Shown here: piece by piece, positions 40,428 to 53,762 of the stretch
Position numbering within the stretch: the stretch's first letter is position 1
How the letters are laid out: each line of letters opens with the position of its first letter
Assembly: GCA_030549495.1 (NCBI GenBank)
Contig: JAUIRK010000905.1
Location: 191,001-255,000 of the forward strand
Reading direction: 5' to 3'
DNA: 64,000 nucleotides
From: Nectonema munidae
Taxonomy: Eukaryota > Nematomorpha > Nectonematoida > Nectonematidae
Made by a program: the position numbers and the translations under genes
Notes under the pieces: model-generated
The model's input: only the letters and a program-made list of their open reading frames with translations
What the model was told of the DNA's origin: nothing
The model's database searches: none

Positions 40428-42325
40428 TTATAATACCTAAAATATATTAGAAATAATATAAAATATTTATCACAAGTATTTTATTATTTAAACTCAATTT
40501 TAAAATGTAATCTGCTAATAGAATCATGATTAACAATCTGAAATGTCAGCCGAAATATATATATATGACCCTAGAGTATATGCATTTTTAAACAAGTGCT
40601 CAACTTATATGGCATGTATACAAACATATTTTTCGCGTTTTAACAAAATTTGTGTGTGGACTTACATCCCACTATCCTCGATTACCTATGAAAGACTTAA
40701 CCAAGTTAATGTTTGGTGCTCTGCATTAATTTTTAACTTTAAGTACTTACTCTTGTTCCAAGCTGAAATCATGTGCGTTGTATGTATGGCATAGGTATGT
40801 AAAATAAGAAGACAAACTGTAGCAGCCATTATTACATTACTAAAGTCTATACTAATATTTGCATTTTACTAATACAAATAAATCCTCTGATACGCCACAA
40901 TTGCGTTTATATATTATTCCTAGTGGGGTAAAATAAAAAAACCTTTTTAAGAATTTGGTTTCCTTCCCACATTCGAATCCCACCATTCATGATACAATTC
41001 ACATAAATTGTGCCTTTTCGGCGAAGGTATTCTATGATATATTTATCTTTAATATTACGCTTATTAACGATAACAAACTCAAATTTTTTGGACTTAACGA
41101 AAAGTACACCGACGAGTTATTTTAGTGTTAACTTTTGTGTTGGTTTCGTCAATATAGTTGGTTGGTTATATATTCTTACACCCAATGTTATGGAGTCAAG
41201 TTGCGATATATATTTATTTATCACTCCTAAACGTCTACAAATCGTTAAACATTTTCAAATTTTGATTTATAATTCGTTTTGAACATTCTTTCCCCAAATT
41301 GTCGATCCTCGTCGGTAAAAAGGTATAACTCAAGGGTTTATAATATGAAAATATGTTCTTCTTTCTTTTTAAGATTTTTCTATTTTAAAATAGAATTCCC
41401 AAAAAACAGACACACTCTATAATTTTCAGCCAAGGATCCGCATTGAAAACAAGAGTGTAATACGATTCTTAGAGAACAAGGGCAGAGAACGTTTTGAAAA
41501 TTTTGTGTTATTCATAGCTTACTAAATAATTCTTTTACAAGTGATTATATAGTTATAATTAAAAAATTTTTAATTATAGTATTTATGAAGCTTTTCAATT
41601 TTTGCTTAAATTTTTTAAAACTTAAATAATAACTAAAATAAACAAAAAATGTAATTTAACTATAAATATAACCAATTACTTTTTTGCTCAAAGTAACAAT
41701 AACTTTAAAGAAACTATTTTTACCAGTAACTCTATCCATGGATGAAAAAAATGGGCAACACTGAGTTAAATAACTAGTTAAAGTTAGTTTGTAAGTTAGG
41801 TGTATACTAGCCAATTTTATTAGTTTTGTATGAGGTTTAGCTAATTATTTGTTTTTAAGTTTACCGGCTATTTCGCTTTTATGCTGTAACTCTCTTTAAA
41901 ATCCGAATACACCTTATACTAATCAAATCGAAAGTTGTCATCAGAAAAAGAACCTAGCTATTTAAAAGGTAAAGATTAGTAGCATTCAAAAACCTTATCA
42001 GGTAGACTTTTTTATCACCAGCATTTGAAAACGCATATGGAGGAAAAGTTTCGAGCTCATCCTTAATCAGAATCCTTCATTATCCCTATAAATAAATTGT
42101 ATCCCTTAAAATTTTTCTCTCTTTTCACCTTGAATGCCTTTAATTTTTGTTAAAATATTATAAGTTTTTTCAAATGTTGTGTTCGGATTAACGAGAGGTG
42201 ACTGTATATTTTGTTTTTGAGAATACATTCGATGAGATGGAAACAAAAATAATTTTTGACGTTCTAACAAATTGAATTTTGCTAACTTCACAACTTGTAT
42301 AAAAAGAAATGCCGTATATTTTTAG
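40428..42325. other. Region upstream of RBM12-like gene
   Basis: About 1.9 kb. An ATG-led 83-codon plus-strand frame at 40,543 lies divergently 115 bp from the RBM12 start but resembles nothing. A coding-like stretch preceded by TTTTCAG at about 41,430-41,515 (contains IENKSVIRFLENKGRERFEN) could be an exon. A minus-strand frame at 42,106-42,291 has an acceptor-like AG before it. None is supported well enough to call a gene. Confidence 0.35.
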
Positions 42326-42663
42326 GACTATAAATCGATACTATTTTGAACAAGTGGCCAACCTAGACTTATCATCCATTTCGCCAGGTAAGGTTTTTCG
42401 ACGAAAAATTGCGTATTTTTATTTATGTACGCTTTTTTCGTTGCAGAAAATGATAGGACACTCCAGCTATTTGTTCTATTGACGATATTTAGACAATCGT
42501 CGAGGTTGGTCAGGTATTTTCTTTTTTAAATAAATATATATAGAGTTCTATTAAAAAAGATCAAATACATAATTTGACGGAATAAAATAGTTAACCTTTG
42601 TATAAATTTTTCAGGGGTAACGAGCTACGAAATATACATTATGCACGGGGAGCATGTTTTTAA
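42326..42663 (+). CDS. Possible 3' end of an unidentified split gene
   Basis: Three short plus-strand exons keep one frame across two canonical introns: 42,326-42,387, 42,447-42,513 and 42,615-42,663 (ends in TAA). Phases match at both joins. The intron of 59 bp runs from GTAAGG to TTGCAG; the next, of 101 bp, runs from GTATTT to TTTCAG. The deduced end contains NRYYFEQVANLDLSSISP, DRTLQLFVLLTIFRQSSRLV and GNELRNIHYARGACF. Composition looks protein-like, but I recognise no family. Upstream exons were not established; the first exon needs two nucleotides from an earlier one. It could still be chance in AT-rich DNA. Confidence 0.35.
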
Positions 42664-45600
42664 TTAATTAGCAGCGTTTGTACTTAAATTAGTGCCACTT
42701 ATTTAAAATTATTTATATAAGCATAAATGGTAATTTATTTAAAAAAATTGAACAATGAGTTGAAAAAATCTTGGGACAAACTTTATGTGCCTTTTTTGAA
42801 GCTAATGTTTTTGTTTATATTATATACTCAAGAGCGTTTTTGAATTTTATGATTGTTCATCATAACAAATATCATTATGTAATTACAAAACATGTGGTTC
42901 TCTTGAAAATTTTTTGAACCAAAATTATGTAAGTATACATATCATAATTACATAAACGTAAAAATTTTCAAAGTAAACTGATATTATATTTTTAGTATTC
43001 GTGGGAACTACAAATTGTATTTTTAATGCAAATTTCTGACACTTTTTATCTATATATTTTTCGCACAAGTTTTCTCGGTAGAACGATCACCCCTTAAATT
43101 CAGCATTATACGACCAGTTACTGTAGTCTTGTTCTGTAAGAAAGCGCCTCAATATTACGACCAGTAGCACGCGTGTATTCTCATCCACACTAACTCTAAG
43201 CTATGTCGTAAAAAGGATGTGATGTATGTTGCATAAAATTAGCATGTCTATTCCCATTGGATAAAGGGCATCTTTTCTAACATAGTTTCACTACATACCA
43301 TTTTGTAGTTCGTTATATCGAGGTTTTAGTGCGTGATTTATTTATCTTTAAACTCACTAATAAAAGAAGTCCGTATTTGAATCATATGTTAGTGTAAGTA
43401 TGTCCTTTCATATAATCTTTTAAATTTTAATTTACCCTTTTAACCAGGGGCATCTGCCTCTACGTAAGATCAAAGAACAAAAATTAATGAGAGATCATTA
43501 ACGTCACATCAAAATAGTAAACTTTACAAGCTCTCATTAAAGCACTTATATCTAGTATATTGAATCTTTTTAACTTTTTGCATACAGATGATGGCGTATA
43601 CTTCATTATTTCGACTCCTAAATCCTGGTAAAATGCATAAATGTTAAAATTTTGTGAAACGCTATATAAATTTACTGTAGGTATTCTCAAACTGGTTAAC
43701 TTAAATTCAATTTAATCTTGTTAAATCAAAGTGAAGTAGGATCCCAAATAATAATAATGTATTAATCCTCTTATTTGGCGTTTAATATTAAAAAATATTG
43801 ATTGAAATAATCAGTAAAAAAATAAGGGTAGATGGAAATGAAGATTATTGAATATTAAAAAAAATTCAGAAATGAAAGCATAACCTTTCTACTTTATATG
43901 TGTCTCCTTTGAAAAAGTGATTCAATATGTTAGAAATGTATTAATAGGTTGACATTAATTTTAACTAAGGCACTTTTTAAAGCAGCTAATTGCAAAGATA
44001 AAACTTTTTTATGTAAAATTGCTATCTAAATTTAGTGTATAAAATAACACAAAAAAGAAAAAAATCTAGCTTTCCAATACTTAAGATAAAAATATGTATA
44101 TATTAAAACTTTTTATCTGTCAGAATAACTATAGCACATATGTTAATATAAATAAATTTTAGTGAAAAATAACTTCCTTCTTTTTCTCAATAAACTTTCT
44201 TACTTGACCTAAATACATGATCAATTGATACTGAGAGCAACTATGATAAAACCTGAAATCAAAAAACCTTAATTGCATTAACCCCTAGCACAAAATCGCG
44301 CGCTTCAATTTTTTTTATTTATTACAAAATATTAAGGTTATTCAAATTTATCAAAAAATACCCCCCCCCCCTCTAAAGTTTTTATTTTATTATTAAAATT
44401 CTACATGTTCATTGATCTTATAATAAAAACTATAAAACCCTATTAATAAAAATCAGGGCATTTGTTTACTTCACGCCCTTCCCAGCCACCTTTAAAATTG
44501 TAAACTAATTTTTTTGAATATTTTAAATAATATAACAATACAATTTTTGTAGATAAAATTTTATATTTTTTGAAATAAAAAAATTACAATAGATATTTTT
44601 TCCGTCTGCTGTAAAAAAATAAGTATACGTGCTTTTACACTAAATTATAAAAATTAGCAAAATATAGTAAGTTTGTTAGTAAAAAATCTAATCATTCAGT
44701 TATTATTTGATTAGTTAGTGGTTTCTTGTTTTTGAATTATTTAGTTAGCCAGTAGCTAGATACCCAGTTAGTTAAATAGATAGTTCCATAATTGAACATA
44801 GAGATGTCACAATGGGGAATCGATTCAGCGACCATAAGATCAAAACTACACTTCAATCCCTAAAGCAGCCATCTGCCGAATAGAAATTAAGTAAATCTTT
44901 AATATTTTGCCTTTAAAATCAATAAATTTAAAATATATGTTTTTTTTCTGAAAAATATAAAGTGAAAAAAATCTATTTTCTCAAAATAGTGGGAGGGGAA
45001 GCAAGTAAACAAATGCCAAAATCGATATCCAAACGAAAACCCCAATTTATTATTCAAAAGTTTCACACTTTACTGTCATCTGTTTAGTCAATGTTTCATT
45101 TGTTAGGATATAATTTGACACTTAGATTATTTGATTCTAATATAGAAAATAATAGGATGTGTTTAGTTTCCGCTCAGATGTTATCACTGCATACAGAAAA
45201 AGTTGAAACCCTATAGGAATATATTGCATATTACGTTTGATTAATGACTTCCAAATATTTTGTGAGAGCAGCTTCCTCAAAAGATCCTAATTCTAGCACC
45301 TATCTTGAAGAAATTTTACAAAAAGCCTTTTCATCAAAAGATCCTCTCAAAACCTTCATAAAGGCAAAAAGGTAAATATGGCCAAAAAATTTTAATTGTT
45401 CAGAACACTACTTTTGACACTTCAAAAAGGAAAGCTTGTTATTCTAAAGAACGCAAATCAATATTAAGTGTTATGCAATAATACTTGTAAAGAATGTTCT
45501 GATAATAAAACCGAACGCTTATTTTTTCATTTTAACGCTTTTAGTTTCGTAGTTTGACCATCACTTACCTAGTACGTGTTGAATTAGCGACTTTTCGGAT

Positions 45601-46739
45601 ACTTCGACCTTTAGCAATCTCTGAATTAAAATGAGTTCGTAATTTAGAAAGCGTCAAGGTACCGTGGAATGTTTTCATCAAAAAGACAAAATTGCACAAC
45701 GTCTATCACATTCTTGTTCGAATCCACGGCATATCAGTTAAAATGGAATTCCCTGCCTAACTTTCGGAAAGTTTTTAATGAAGAAAAACAAGTATCAAAC
45801 AGCTTTTATTGCCAGAGGGAGCTATAAAAACATTTTAATTTTTTTATAATTTATTTTCTCGTAGGGCTAGAAATTTTATCAAGCCAGATGTTGTTCTCAA
45901 AAATTAATATTCTTGCAAACTTGTAATAAATTGTTAAAGATTTGAAACTTTTCAGCAAGTTAGCTGTGAAGAGTTCAATAAAAATTAAGTTTGGGATTGT
46001 ACCCAACTTTTGGAAATAAAAAAACATAAAATCAAAACTGTTCTGATGCAATTTCAAATGCGTACCTTGTAAATAAAAAAAATTGAGATTCAGATTTTAA
46101 AGTTAATGCTGTGACAAAACTACATATTTGACATTTGAAAAACCAAAATTTTCATGTTTTCAATTAGTGTAATAGAAGCATAAATTTAATATGTTGGTCA
46201 AATTTAATTAGTTCTAAATTTTTGCTAAAACTTGGTAAGAATCCCAAGGCCATAGAGAAATTTAAAGATAAAAATTTTTCCAGTTTTACATTTTATTTGA
46301 TAAAACATTATAAAATAAACTAAAAACTTCTTTTATTTCTTATTCAAATGTGTTATATAAAACTAACAATGGCGAAATAACATTATTGTATCTTATGGCT
46401 CTTAGAGGGTAAAATAATTGTTTGTTTAAAATGTCTTTAGTAGCATTTTGTCAAAAAAAAACTATTTCCTAAACGCTCACTAAACGAAGATTATTCGTGA
46501 CAATTATTACATTTTACCCTTTCAAGCACAACGGGAATCCAATGATCCGGGAAATAAAAACGTGAGCTTTAATTTATATGAAAATTCAATCCAAAAAGAC
46601 AGCTGATTGATTTTCGAAAACTAATGATTCAGGAGAGCTAATCGTTCAAAAAGAGAAGGCTTAAAATACAAGTTATGAAAAAAATATATGCGACTGCTTT
46701 CAAGTAATTCGAGAATTTTAATTTTCCAATGTAATCCAA
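42664..46739. other. Gene-poor stretch
   Basis: About 4 kb. Minus-strand frame 43,484-43,690 (contains SVSQNFNIYAFYQDLGVEIM) and plus-strand 45,246-45,371 (ATG-led, contains YLEEILQKAFSSKDPLKTFI, with GGTAAAT at its end) look mildly coding but have no assignable family. A poly-C run is at about 44,360. A short motif shared with 26,860 occurs at 45,655. Nothing else seen. Confidence 0.4.
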
Positions 46740-48077
46740 AATTAACTATAATTTCCGGTCTATAAAACACTACTTTTTCCCCACGCTTTGAATTACGCGG
46801 CTAATTTATGGATATTTCCCACTTTCACAAGCTTCATGCCGGAAAAAATACAATTGTGACGGTGCTCAGTTTTTCAGCATCATGAAGCTTTCATTAGACA
46901 AATGAAATTGCCAAACAGGTTAAGGTGAAAACAATGTAACTTTTTAGTTTACTGTTTAGATTAAATCGAGCGCGCTCAAACTTCCCATCATTCTGATTAC
47001 GGTAGTCATTTTGTCACCCTCATCATGGAAAAGACGAGGAGAAATGCATATGATGCGGCTTTCTAGTTGAAGGCTCTGGCTATTGGAAAAGAAAATAGAG
47101 CAGCCGCACGGGAGCTTCGTCTTAATGAGTCGATAATAAGACGTTGGAAACAGCAGCGTGGGGAATTGACTCTGTGCAAAAAGACAACTAAAGCTTTCAG
47201 AGGGAGAAAAGCAGATGGCCAAAACTAAAAAATGAGCTCGAAAACTGGGTCAACAAACAGAGAGCAGACGGCCGAGGTGTTTCAACTGTGTAGATCCGAC
47301 TGAAAGCCAAAACAATCGCAATGAAGTTTGAGGATTTTAGAGATGGTGGTGTTTCAGATTTATGAAACGTAAAAGCCTGTCAGCAGCTGCCTCCAGACTA
47401 CGAGGTAAAAGTTTCAAATTTCTATAAATTCAAGGATGAAAACATAGCGCAGCATTCCATTGGCCCTCATGACATCATAAATTTGGATGTGGTTCCTTTG
47501 ACGTTTGAATCATCCTTCATGTTTGAAAACCTGAGTTCTTAGCTTAGGAGAAAAGCTTTAACCGATGGTGATTTTTAAACGCACGATGATGTCAAAAGAA
47601 AAATTCCCGAGGAATTGTGAAGTCAACAAGAAAGGATGGATGACGGAAAGCCTAATGCGTGAATGATATCGGAGTGTTAGGGTAAGCGACCGGGAGGATC
47701 CTTTCACAGGAACAAGGCATTGCTCGTTTTGGACAGCATGAAGGCCCACATAACAGATTCTGTGAAAGAAGCCATCAAGACGACATACTCAATTCCAGCT
47801 GTGATTTTTGGGGGCACAACAAAGTATTTGCAGCCATTTGACATCAGTTTAAATCGATGTCAAGTGGGTGGAAACCCCTCACTAAAACGGGCCGCATGTG
47901 AAGAGCAACTGAAAGAGTGGAGCTTTGCCAAAAAATTAACTATCATCAAAGAGTTTGCTGGACTGATGCGTGTTGAAGAGAGCACAAAGAAAAGTTTGCA
48001 GCTAATTTTTTAATTTTGTTAAAAAATTAAGTGGGTGCGGCTTATATTCTTAAAAAATTCGTTATTATGGTTAATTA
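46740..48077 (+). mobile_element. Tigger/pogo transposon relic (1.3 kb)
   Basis: The ends resemble the GGTCTATAAA...GTGCGGCTTATA type of Tigger elements; AATTAACTATAAT at the left is matched by ATTATGGTTAATT at the right. The plus-strand code starts near 47,022 with a CENP-B-type helix-turn-helix (KENRAAARELRLNESIIRRW). It continues with a DDE part at 47,720-48,013: LVLDSMKAHITDSVKEAIKT has the second catalytic Asp, then TKYLQPFDISLN. The element is shorter than a full Tigger, and its middle is damaged and reduced, including the first Asp region. The N-terminal part also has stops. A hAT element sits directly to its right. Confidence 0.82.
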
Positions 48078-48085
48078 GTTATTAG

Positions 48086-49167
48086 CAGGGCGAGTAAAAG
48101 TCAAATTTTATTTCCGTTTAGCAAAACTTTTCGAAGATCTTTACTTGTTTAGTCTAAAAATTTTAAGTTAATCAAAATCAATTTTTCGAGTTTAGGTCAA
48201 TAAAGTCAATTTTTATATTTAACACTTTTTAATTCAATGTGCCTAAAATTCTTATAAGCGATAGATACAAGATTTCTTCTTTATATCAACACCTCCACAA
48301 TAGTTTGGCTTTTTTTCATCTAATAAAAGGTTTTACTGTAAAGTTTGCCTGACTGAGGTTAAACATGAAGAAGTTTTTTGTAAGAATTTTTTTGCTGACA
48401 AACGCGGTTACATACGATATATCCGCAGCAGAAGTTATGGAATTTTATTCCCAAACTTTTTTTATCATTGCATGTTTTTCACATCTTTTACACAAGTTTA
48501 CCTTAAAAGTTAAGTTATCCTGTAAAATTGTAGATTAATGGCATTAAATCATTCAAAATTAGTACTAGAAAAAGACATTCTCTTTTCAAACCTATCGGCA
48601 ACCCTTCAGTTCCAATTGTAACGAAATTGACAAATGGATTGCAAGCAGAAAAATATTTTCATTAAAATCTTCCAGCAGTGAAGAAATTATGATGATGATA
48701 GAATTTTATTGCCAAATATCAAGAAATTGTTAAAAAAGGAAATCTGTGTCAAAACTAGCTAACAATAATTGAATATTCACGATTCATTGATTTAGTCGGA
48801 AAAAGTCAACATAGAGACTTTTTCAGTCAAAGCTGCCTTTACTTGTTTCTTCAACATTATTTCATTTAAGACGAATGTGGCGTTAAAAGTTATCTTGAAA
48901 ATAGATTCAAATAAAATGAAATCAATAAAATCATGAATATGGAAAACTCTCAAATCTCTCGCAGTACTTATCCCAAATTACAAAATTGTAAAGTTTTAAC
49001 TTTACAAGTAGAAAGATCTTTTTCTAAACTGAAAAAACTGCTAGAAAATGATCGAATTTTAAACCAGAAAATGTCATCAATTATATGTTGTTGTATTAAC
49101 TTTCTCTAAAGTGTTCATAGTTGTTCAATTCAATGAAACTTTAAAAAGTCAATTTTTCCTCGCCCTG
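48086..49167 (+). mobile_element. hAT transposon remnant with intact ends (1082 bp)
   Basis: It starts CAGGGCGAGTAAAAGTCAA and ends TTTTTCCTCGCCCTG. The exact 8-bp duplication GTTATTAG lies at 48,078-48,085 and 49,168-49,175. Plus-strand debris near 49,010-49,110 resembles the hAT C-terminal dimerisation block (KLKKLLENDRILNQKMSS). Most of the transposase is absent, so it is internally deleted and dead, although the clean duplication shows a single insertion beside the Tigger relic. Confidence 0.88.
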
Positions 49168-49175
49168 GTTATTAG

Positions 49176-51886
49176 TGCTACTATTTTGTTAATTGCAGCA
49201 TGTAATGTGATGAAATGCGTGAAACATACAAGTACAATGGACTGGAGTTAAAAACATAAGTACAAAACTGGAAACGCCAAAATTAGGATAATTTTGTTCT
49301 TAAGATCGGCTATTGTCCGAGGGCGGTTGAGTGGAATTTTCTGGGTGGCAAATGTCCTAGAACCAAATTTTATAGCTACAAAAAAATGACTAATAAAGAA
49401 CATTATCAATCAAGATATGTACATAAAATCGTGCAAATAAATTCAATATGGACAAAATGACAACAAAACTATACATTGGAAGTAATCAATTAGCAAATTT
49501 TCAATTTTTAATCTAACCACGATACAAAACATATCGTTTTTCTCTTATCATTCATTTCACATTAGAAGTCAACTTTTTTATACTCGCACTCAGAAGAAAC
49601 GTCCACTCATAAGCATGAGAATGTAGATGAATCATAAATATCCTTTATTTACTAAACTTCATTTTTAAGAAAAAGGGCATAACAAGAAAGAAACGTCCTG
49701 TTATATAAGTGATACGTTTTTTTAATGTTAAGGTTCTCCCTAGTGATGAGAAACGATTTTCAAAACTGATAAGAAGGGGAATCTTTTTTTATTAGGAACG
49801 CTGGAGAGCTTTATTAAGAGATGCTTGATTTGAGCAATGCGCTGGGCAACTTTATATAGGCCATAACCTTTTGAATTTTATCAGATCCAAACGTATCTGT
49901 TCTATTTTTTCAAAAATTCTTTTAACCCTAGAGAGTACCAGCTATTTTTTGTATATAGCCTATTACTTCCCACCACTTCTTTCGTATTTTTCTGAGATAA
50001 CTTATAAATTTCCTCATTTTTATATTTCATCACCCAATATTTTCTTCAACTAATTTGAACCCACGATAAAGCAGACATAAAGTAATTCAATATTAAACTC
50101 ATGGTATACAGAGACGGGCACGTATACCGACCACTCTCTCAATTCAGTATAAGTGCAAAAGAGTAGAACACTGATAGAATGATCATTTGTCTAAAAAGTT
50201 CATTTTTAAGCCTCACATGGGCAAACGGGCGCTAAATGCATCGATGCAGTGCTCTAATCAGCAGATTTGGATTATGAACTTCCACTACAAGTGTAAAGTA
50301 AGTGAAGGAGATCGGGCCCGGGTTAATTATAATATAAATCGGTTAATTTAAGTATCTATTTTTTGGAAAGGACGTTTGAATTAATCATAGACTAAGTTTT
50401 AAGATGATGTGGCTGTCCTTTAACTGTATTGTTAATGCTCATTTGCTCTCCTTAAATTTTTGACAATTTAAAGACACATCAAAACCTAAATACTGCATAT
50501 ATCAAGATAGAAGTATGGCTAAAAAGTGAAGAAAGCAATACAGGTCGATTTTGTATTAATTTATTTTCGTAAACTCATGTAACCTGTTCTTTAGTGCACA
50601 CCTCTTTACAATAAACACGTTAGTAGGGTATTCAATAAAACGATTTTAGCGTATCTTAATTTTCAAGAATGCCAAGGATCAATGGATAATACAACAATTA
50701 TTTTAAAAAAGTGAGTAATTCCATTTAGTTGTCCAGATTTAAGACTGAAGGCGGATCGCTTTCTTTAATTAGAAACTGTATAACGACTTCAGAAAGACAT
50801 GTGTTAACAAAGCTTTATCTTATAAAGAGCATGGGCTTTTTTGTAGCATCATCCCTTAACCGGTTAAAACAAGAGTCGAAGTTATAAAAAGATACTTTTG
50901 ATAGCATATATTTTCTTCGCGCAAAATTAAATATTTTTTAGTTCGATTCTCGGTTTGGCATTAAAGGTAGAAATATTCTTTATAAAAGATAGTGACTAGA
51001 GCAGGGGTTCTTAACCCTTATTCAGTCATGCATACCCTTAAAGAAGTTGGTGAATTTCTTTTCTCATAAAAAGAAATTCGCATGCAATTAATATTTGTAC
51101 TTTATTTTATTGACATGACTTATTTGATCACAAATGACGTCAAATACACGCAGCAAAGCAAATTTTACGTAAATTCAAGGAGAAAAAACAAAATCCAACG
51201 CTTGCTACTTCGGTTATCTTTACACGTACAAATTCGCAGCCATGGACCCTAAGCTAAGAACCACGGGATAAGACGATAGGAGACCTACACGGTAAAACCA
51301 AATAAAAAATCTACGTTTCAACCAAGTGATATTGCCAATATCGAAAATCACCTGTTCGCGTATACACAACTTTCACTAAAAATGAGCCTATTTCCTACTC
51401 ATAAACAGGAGTTGCTGAAAGATAATGTGATTATTGTTGTGTGAATGAGATTTCAAGGATTCATTTCTATCCAGAAAAGAAATTCAATCCTACAGCGGTT
51501 TAATAAACGATTTTATTAAACCAATCCCTACGAATCGCTGAATATTCAAAATGAGAAGCCACTTTTATCGTCTTTGAGTGAGCTTCCAAAAAATCAGAAC
51601 AGCATAGAAGCAGCCTCTAGAAGGGAAAATAATCTTTCTAAATTTTGTCGCGTTACCATTAGCATATTCCTAATGGCAGTCTTTCTAGTTCATGTGATAT
51701 TTTATGAGAATCCAAGACAAAAAGTCTCATTAAATAAATGAACTAATAAACCTACGTTAGTTATAAATCTTAAATCATATCCATCCATCGCTTCACCAAT
51801 TGCTTTTTATTAAAATATTGAATGTGCGTTAATTCTTTATATCACGACGAAAATTCTTTGCGGCGAATTGACCGGTACTACATTAA
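49176..51886. other. Gene-poor stretch with repeat ends
   Basis: 49,300-49,375 carries a MULE-like end (ATTGTCCGAGGGCGGTTG, then TGGCAAATGTCCTAG) similar in style to 11,700-11,770. 51,002-51,265 is a degenerate hAT MITE. Plus-strand sequence at about 51,300-51,445 and 51,530-51,745 looks coding but is unidentified. Positions 50,100-50,330 are somewhat GC-richer without a recognised feature. Confidence 0.45.
51002..51265. mobile_element. Degenerate hAT MITE
   Basis: CAGGGGTTCTTAACCC at the left is matched by the inverted GCTAAGAACCACG at the right, typical of hAT ends. No target duplication was identified; the right boundary is approximate. Confidence 0.55.
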
Positions 51887-52015
51887 CCCATTTACAGCCA
51901 ATGTTCTTATTTTGGAACATAAGTAATTTCATCTTCGTCTGCTTTTTTCAATGACGTTGAATATAAATCGTCTGCGTTTTTTAGATATCGTCTGCTTTGC
52001 TTGGCCTTAAATGGG
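51887..52015. mobile_element. TTAA-flanked MITE, copy 2 (129 bp)
   Basis: An inverted copy of 24,472-24,602, flanked by TTAA at 51,883-51,886 and 52,016-52,019. By eye the copies differ at about six positions and one 2-bp A-run length change, roughly 95 percent identity, indicating recent activity. Confidence 0.92.
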
Positions 52016-52019
52016 TTAA

Positions 52020-53754
52020 CGAATTCTAGTGGTAACTTCACCACCATTTTCTCACAATACAGAAGCAAATAATTACAAACGGATCATTAATGTTGTCTTA
52101 ACAAAATCTCTCACCCTTGAAGATTTCATTAGTCTATTACGCCAAATAAAGCAAATTATCATACTTTATACCTTATTTTTTACTTATATTTATTTAAGAT
52201 GAAGCGATTTATAGTGTACGTATCAAAAGTTTAATTTTTGCTCGCCTTTAAATATTCAGAAAATCTTCCAATGACATTCATTATGAAAATTATTCTTTTA
52301 CAAAATAGAGGAAAAATAATTTGATATCGATGCTAAGCTACACAAACTCCAGAGATACGGTATGTTGCTATGCACAATCAATCTTTTTCTGGAAAACCAG
52401 TTGAATCTTCGCAGTAGGTAATCCGACACTTTTTATAAGTGATAAGGATGTAGATAGGAAAGTTGTATCGGTTTTATCAGATATTTTAAGGAGTAAAATT
52501 ATTCATCTTCATTTCAGAAGCTCGGAGAAGATACACGGCTTTTAAGAAGAAGAATTTTCATATCCATGTTTCCTACACGTTGCAACTTGAAAGAAATTAG
52601 TTATGATTTGTAGATGTTTTAAAAGAAGGGCAACCAATATCTATTAGTTAAAAACTCGAGATAATATAAATTATTTTTATCTTTTAATCATTTTAAAAGA
52701 AATTTAAAGTTGCTTTGTAGAACTTTTTTAGTCTTTTTTTAATATAAATTTTCGTCAAAATATTACTAGACCAACTTTTGAAAATAAATATGTTTATGAA
52801 AGAATAGTTTTTCTTTTGAATAATGGTTAAGAAAGACACGAGCTTGACTTATCCTTTGATATTTAATATTTAACAATATTTCATTCATCGATTATTTAGA
52901 AAAAACACTAGTTGAAACTATAAACTTTTGTAAACTTCCTTCAGTAGAAAGCAACAAATCTTACAGTAAGCGCTGAAAGATTATTGCAGTTGCCTAAAAT
53001 TAGAGAACATATACGTTGTATTGTGATTTATATTAGTTGTTTTTGAATGATCAATCAACTCTATTCCTTTTGATGTAAATAATTCCTATTTGATTTTTAA
53101 ATTTGTCTTGATAGTAGAATGACGCAAAAACGGCCAACAAACAAAAAGAGTATTTATCAAGGACTACATTAATTTCTGATATGTTTAGATTTTGCAACTG
53201 AGAAACCTACATAAGAAGAATCGATTAAGCGAAATGTTAGGACATAATAAGGGGTTTAATGATACAAAAACGATACGTTTTTAAAACAAAATAAGGTAGC
53301 AATAGGGGCATGTGTTGATAACGATTAATTTTTCAAAAAAGAACTTTAAGGTCGTACTACATAAATATAAAATGTGAAAACGCATACTGCCGGTGAATTA
53401 TGTTGATATGTGCAAATTATTCATACGCAGATGCTGCAAGTACCAAAGCGGATAATCCCCCTCTATAAATGTTTTAGAGGAAAAAAGGGACGTATCCTGG
53501 TATTCTTTCTGAAGATGAAATGGAATAGAGTTTCGAAGAAAATTTTGAAAATGCTTTCGAACTTTAGAGCACGATGATGAAAATGAGTTAGTCACCCAGC
53601 AAGTGTTTTCAACGCTTTTTGACCCATTATTGTGAAATGAAGAAAGATGGACTGTGACATTTTCCTTTTTGCCTCTGGTGGAATGAAAGTTAGGAAGCGA
53701 ACGTGAGCAGAAGATAACGATCTCTTTTTGAAAAAAAGTTGATATTTGGAAGTA
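52020..53754. other. Gene-poor stretch
   Basis: AT-rich sequence. The minus-strand frame at 53,398-53,760 (120 codons, ATG start MTYFQISTFF) is the longest open frame here but has no family, domain or splice support. The hAT element at 53,763 inserted right beside its start. Confidence 0.4.
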
Positions 53755-53762
53755 AGTCATTT

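Noticed and set aside
40543-40794. ATG-led 83-codon frame divergent from RBM12
   Set aside because: No homology, unusual composition and no donor that links it to a further supported exon.
40955-41000. B-box-like ATTCGAATCC suggesting a tRNA gene
   Set aside because: No matching acceptor stem, D-arm or anticodon stem could be drawn around it.
53398-53760. 120-codon minus-strand open frame as a gene
   Set aside because: No recognisable domain, homolog or splice context; the opposite strand also has coding-like words.
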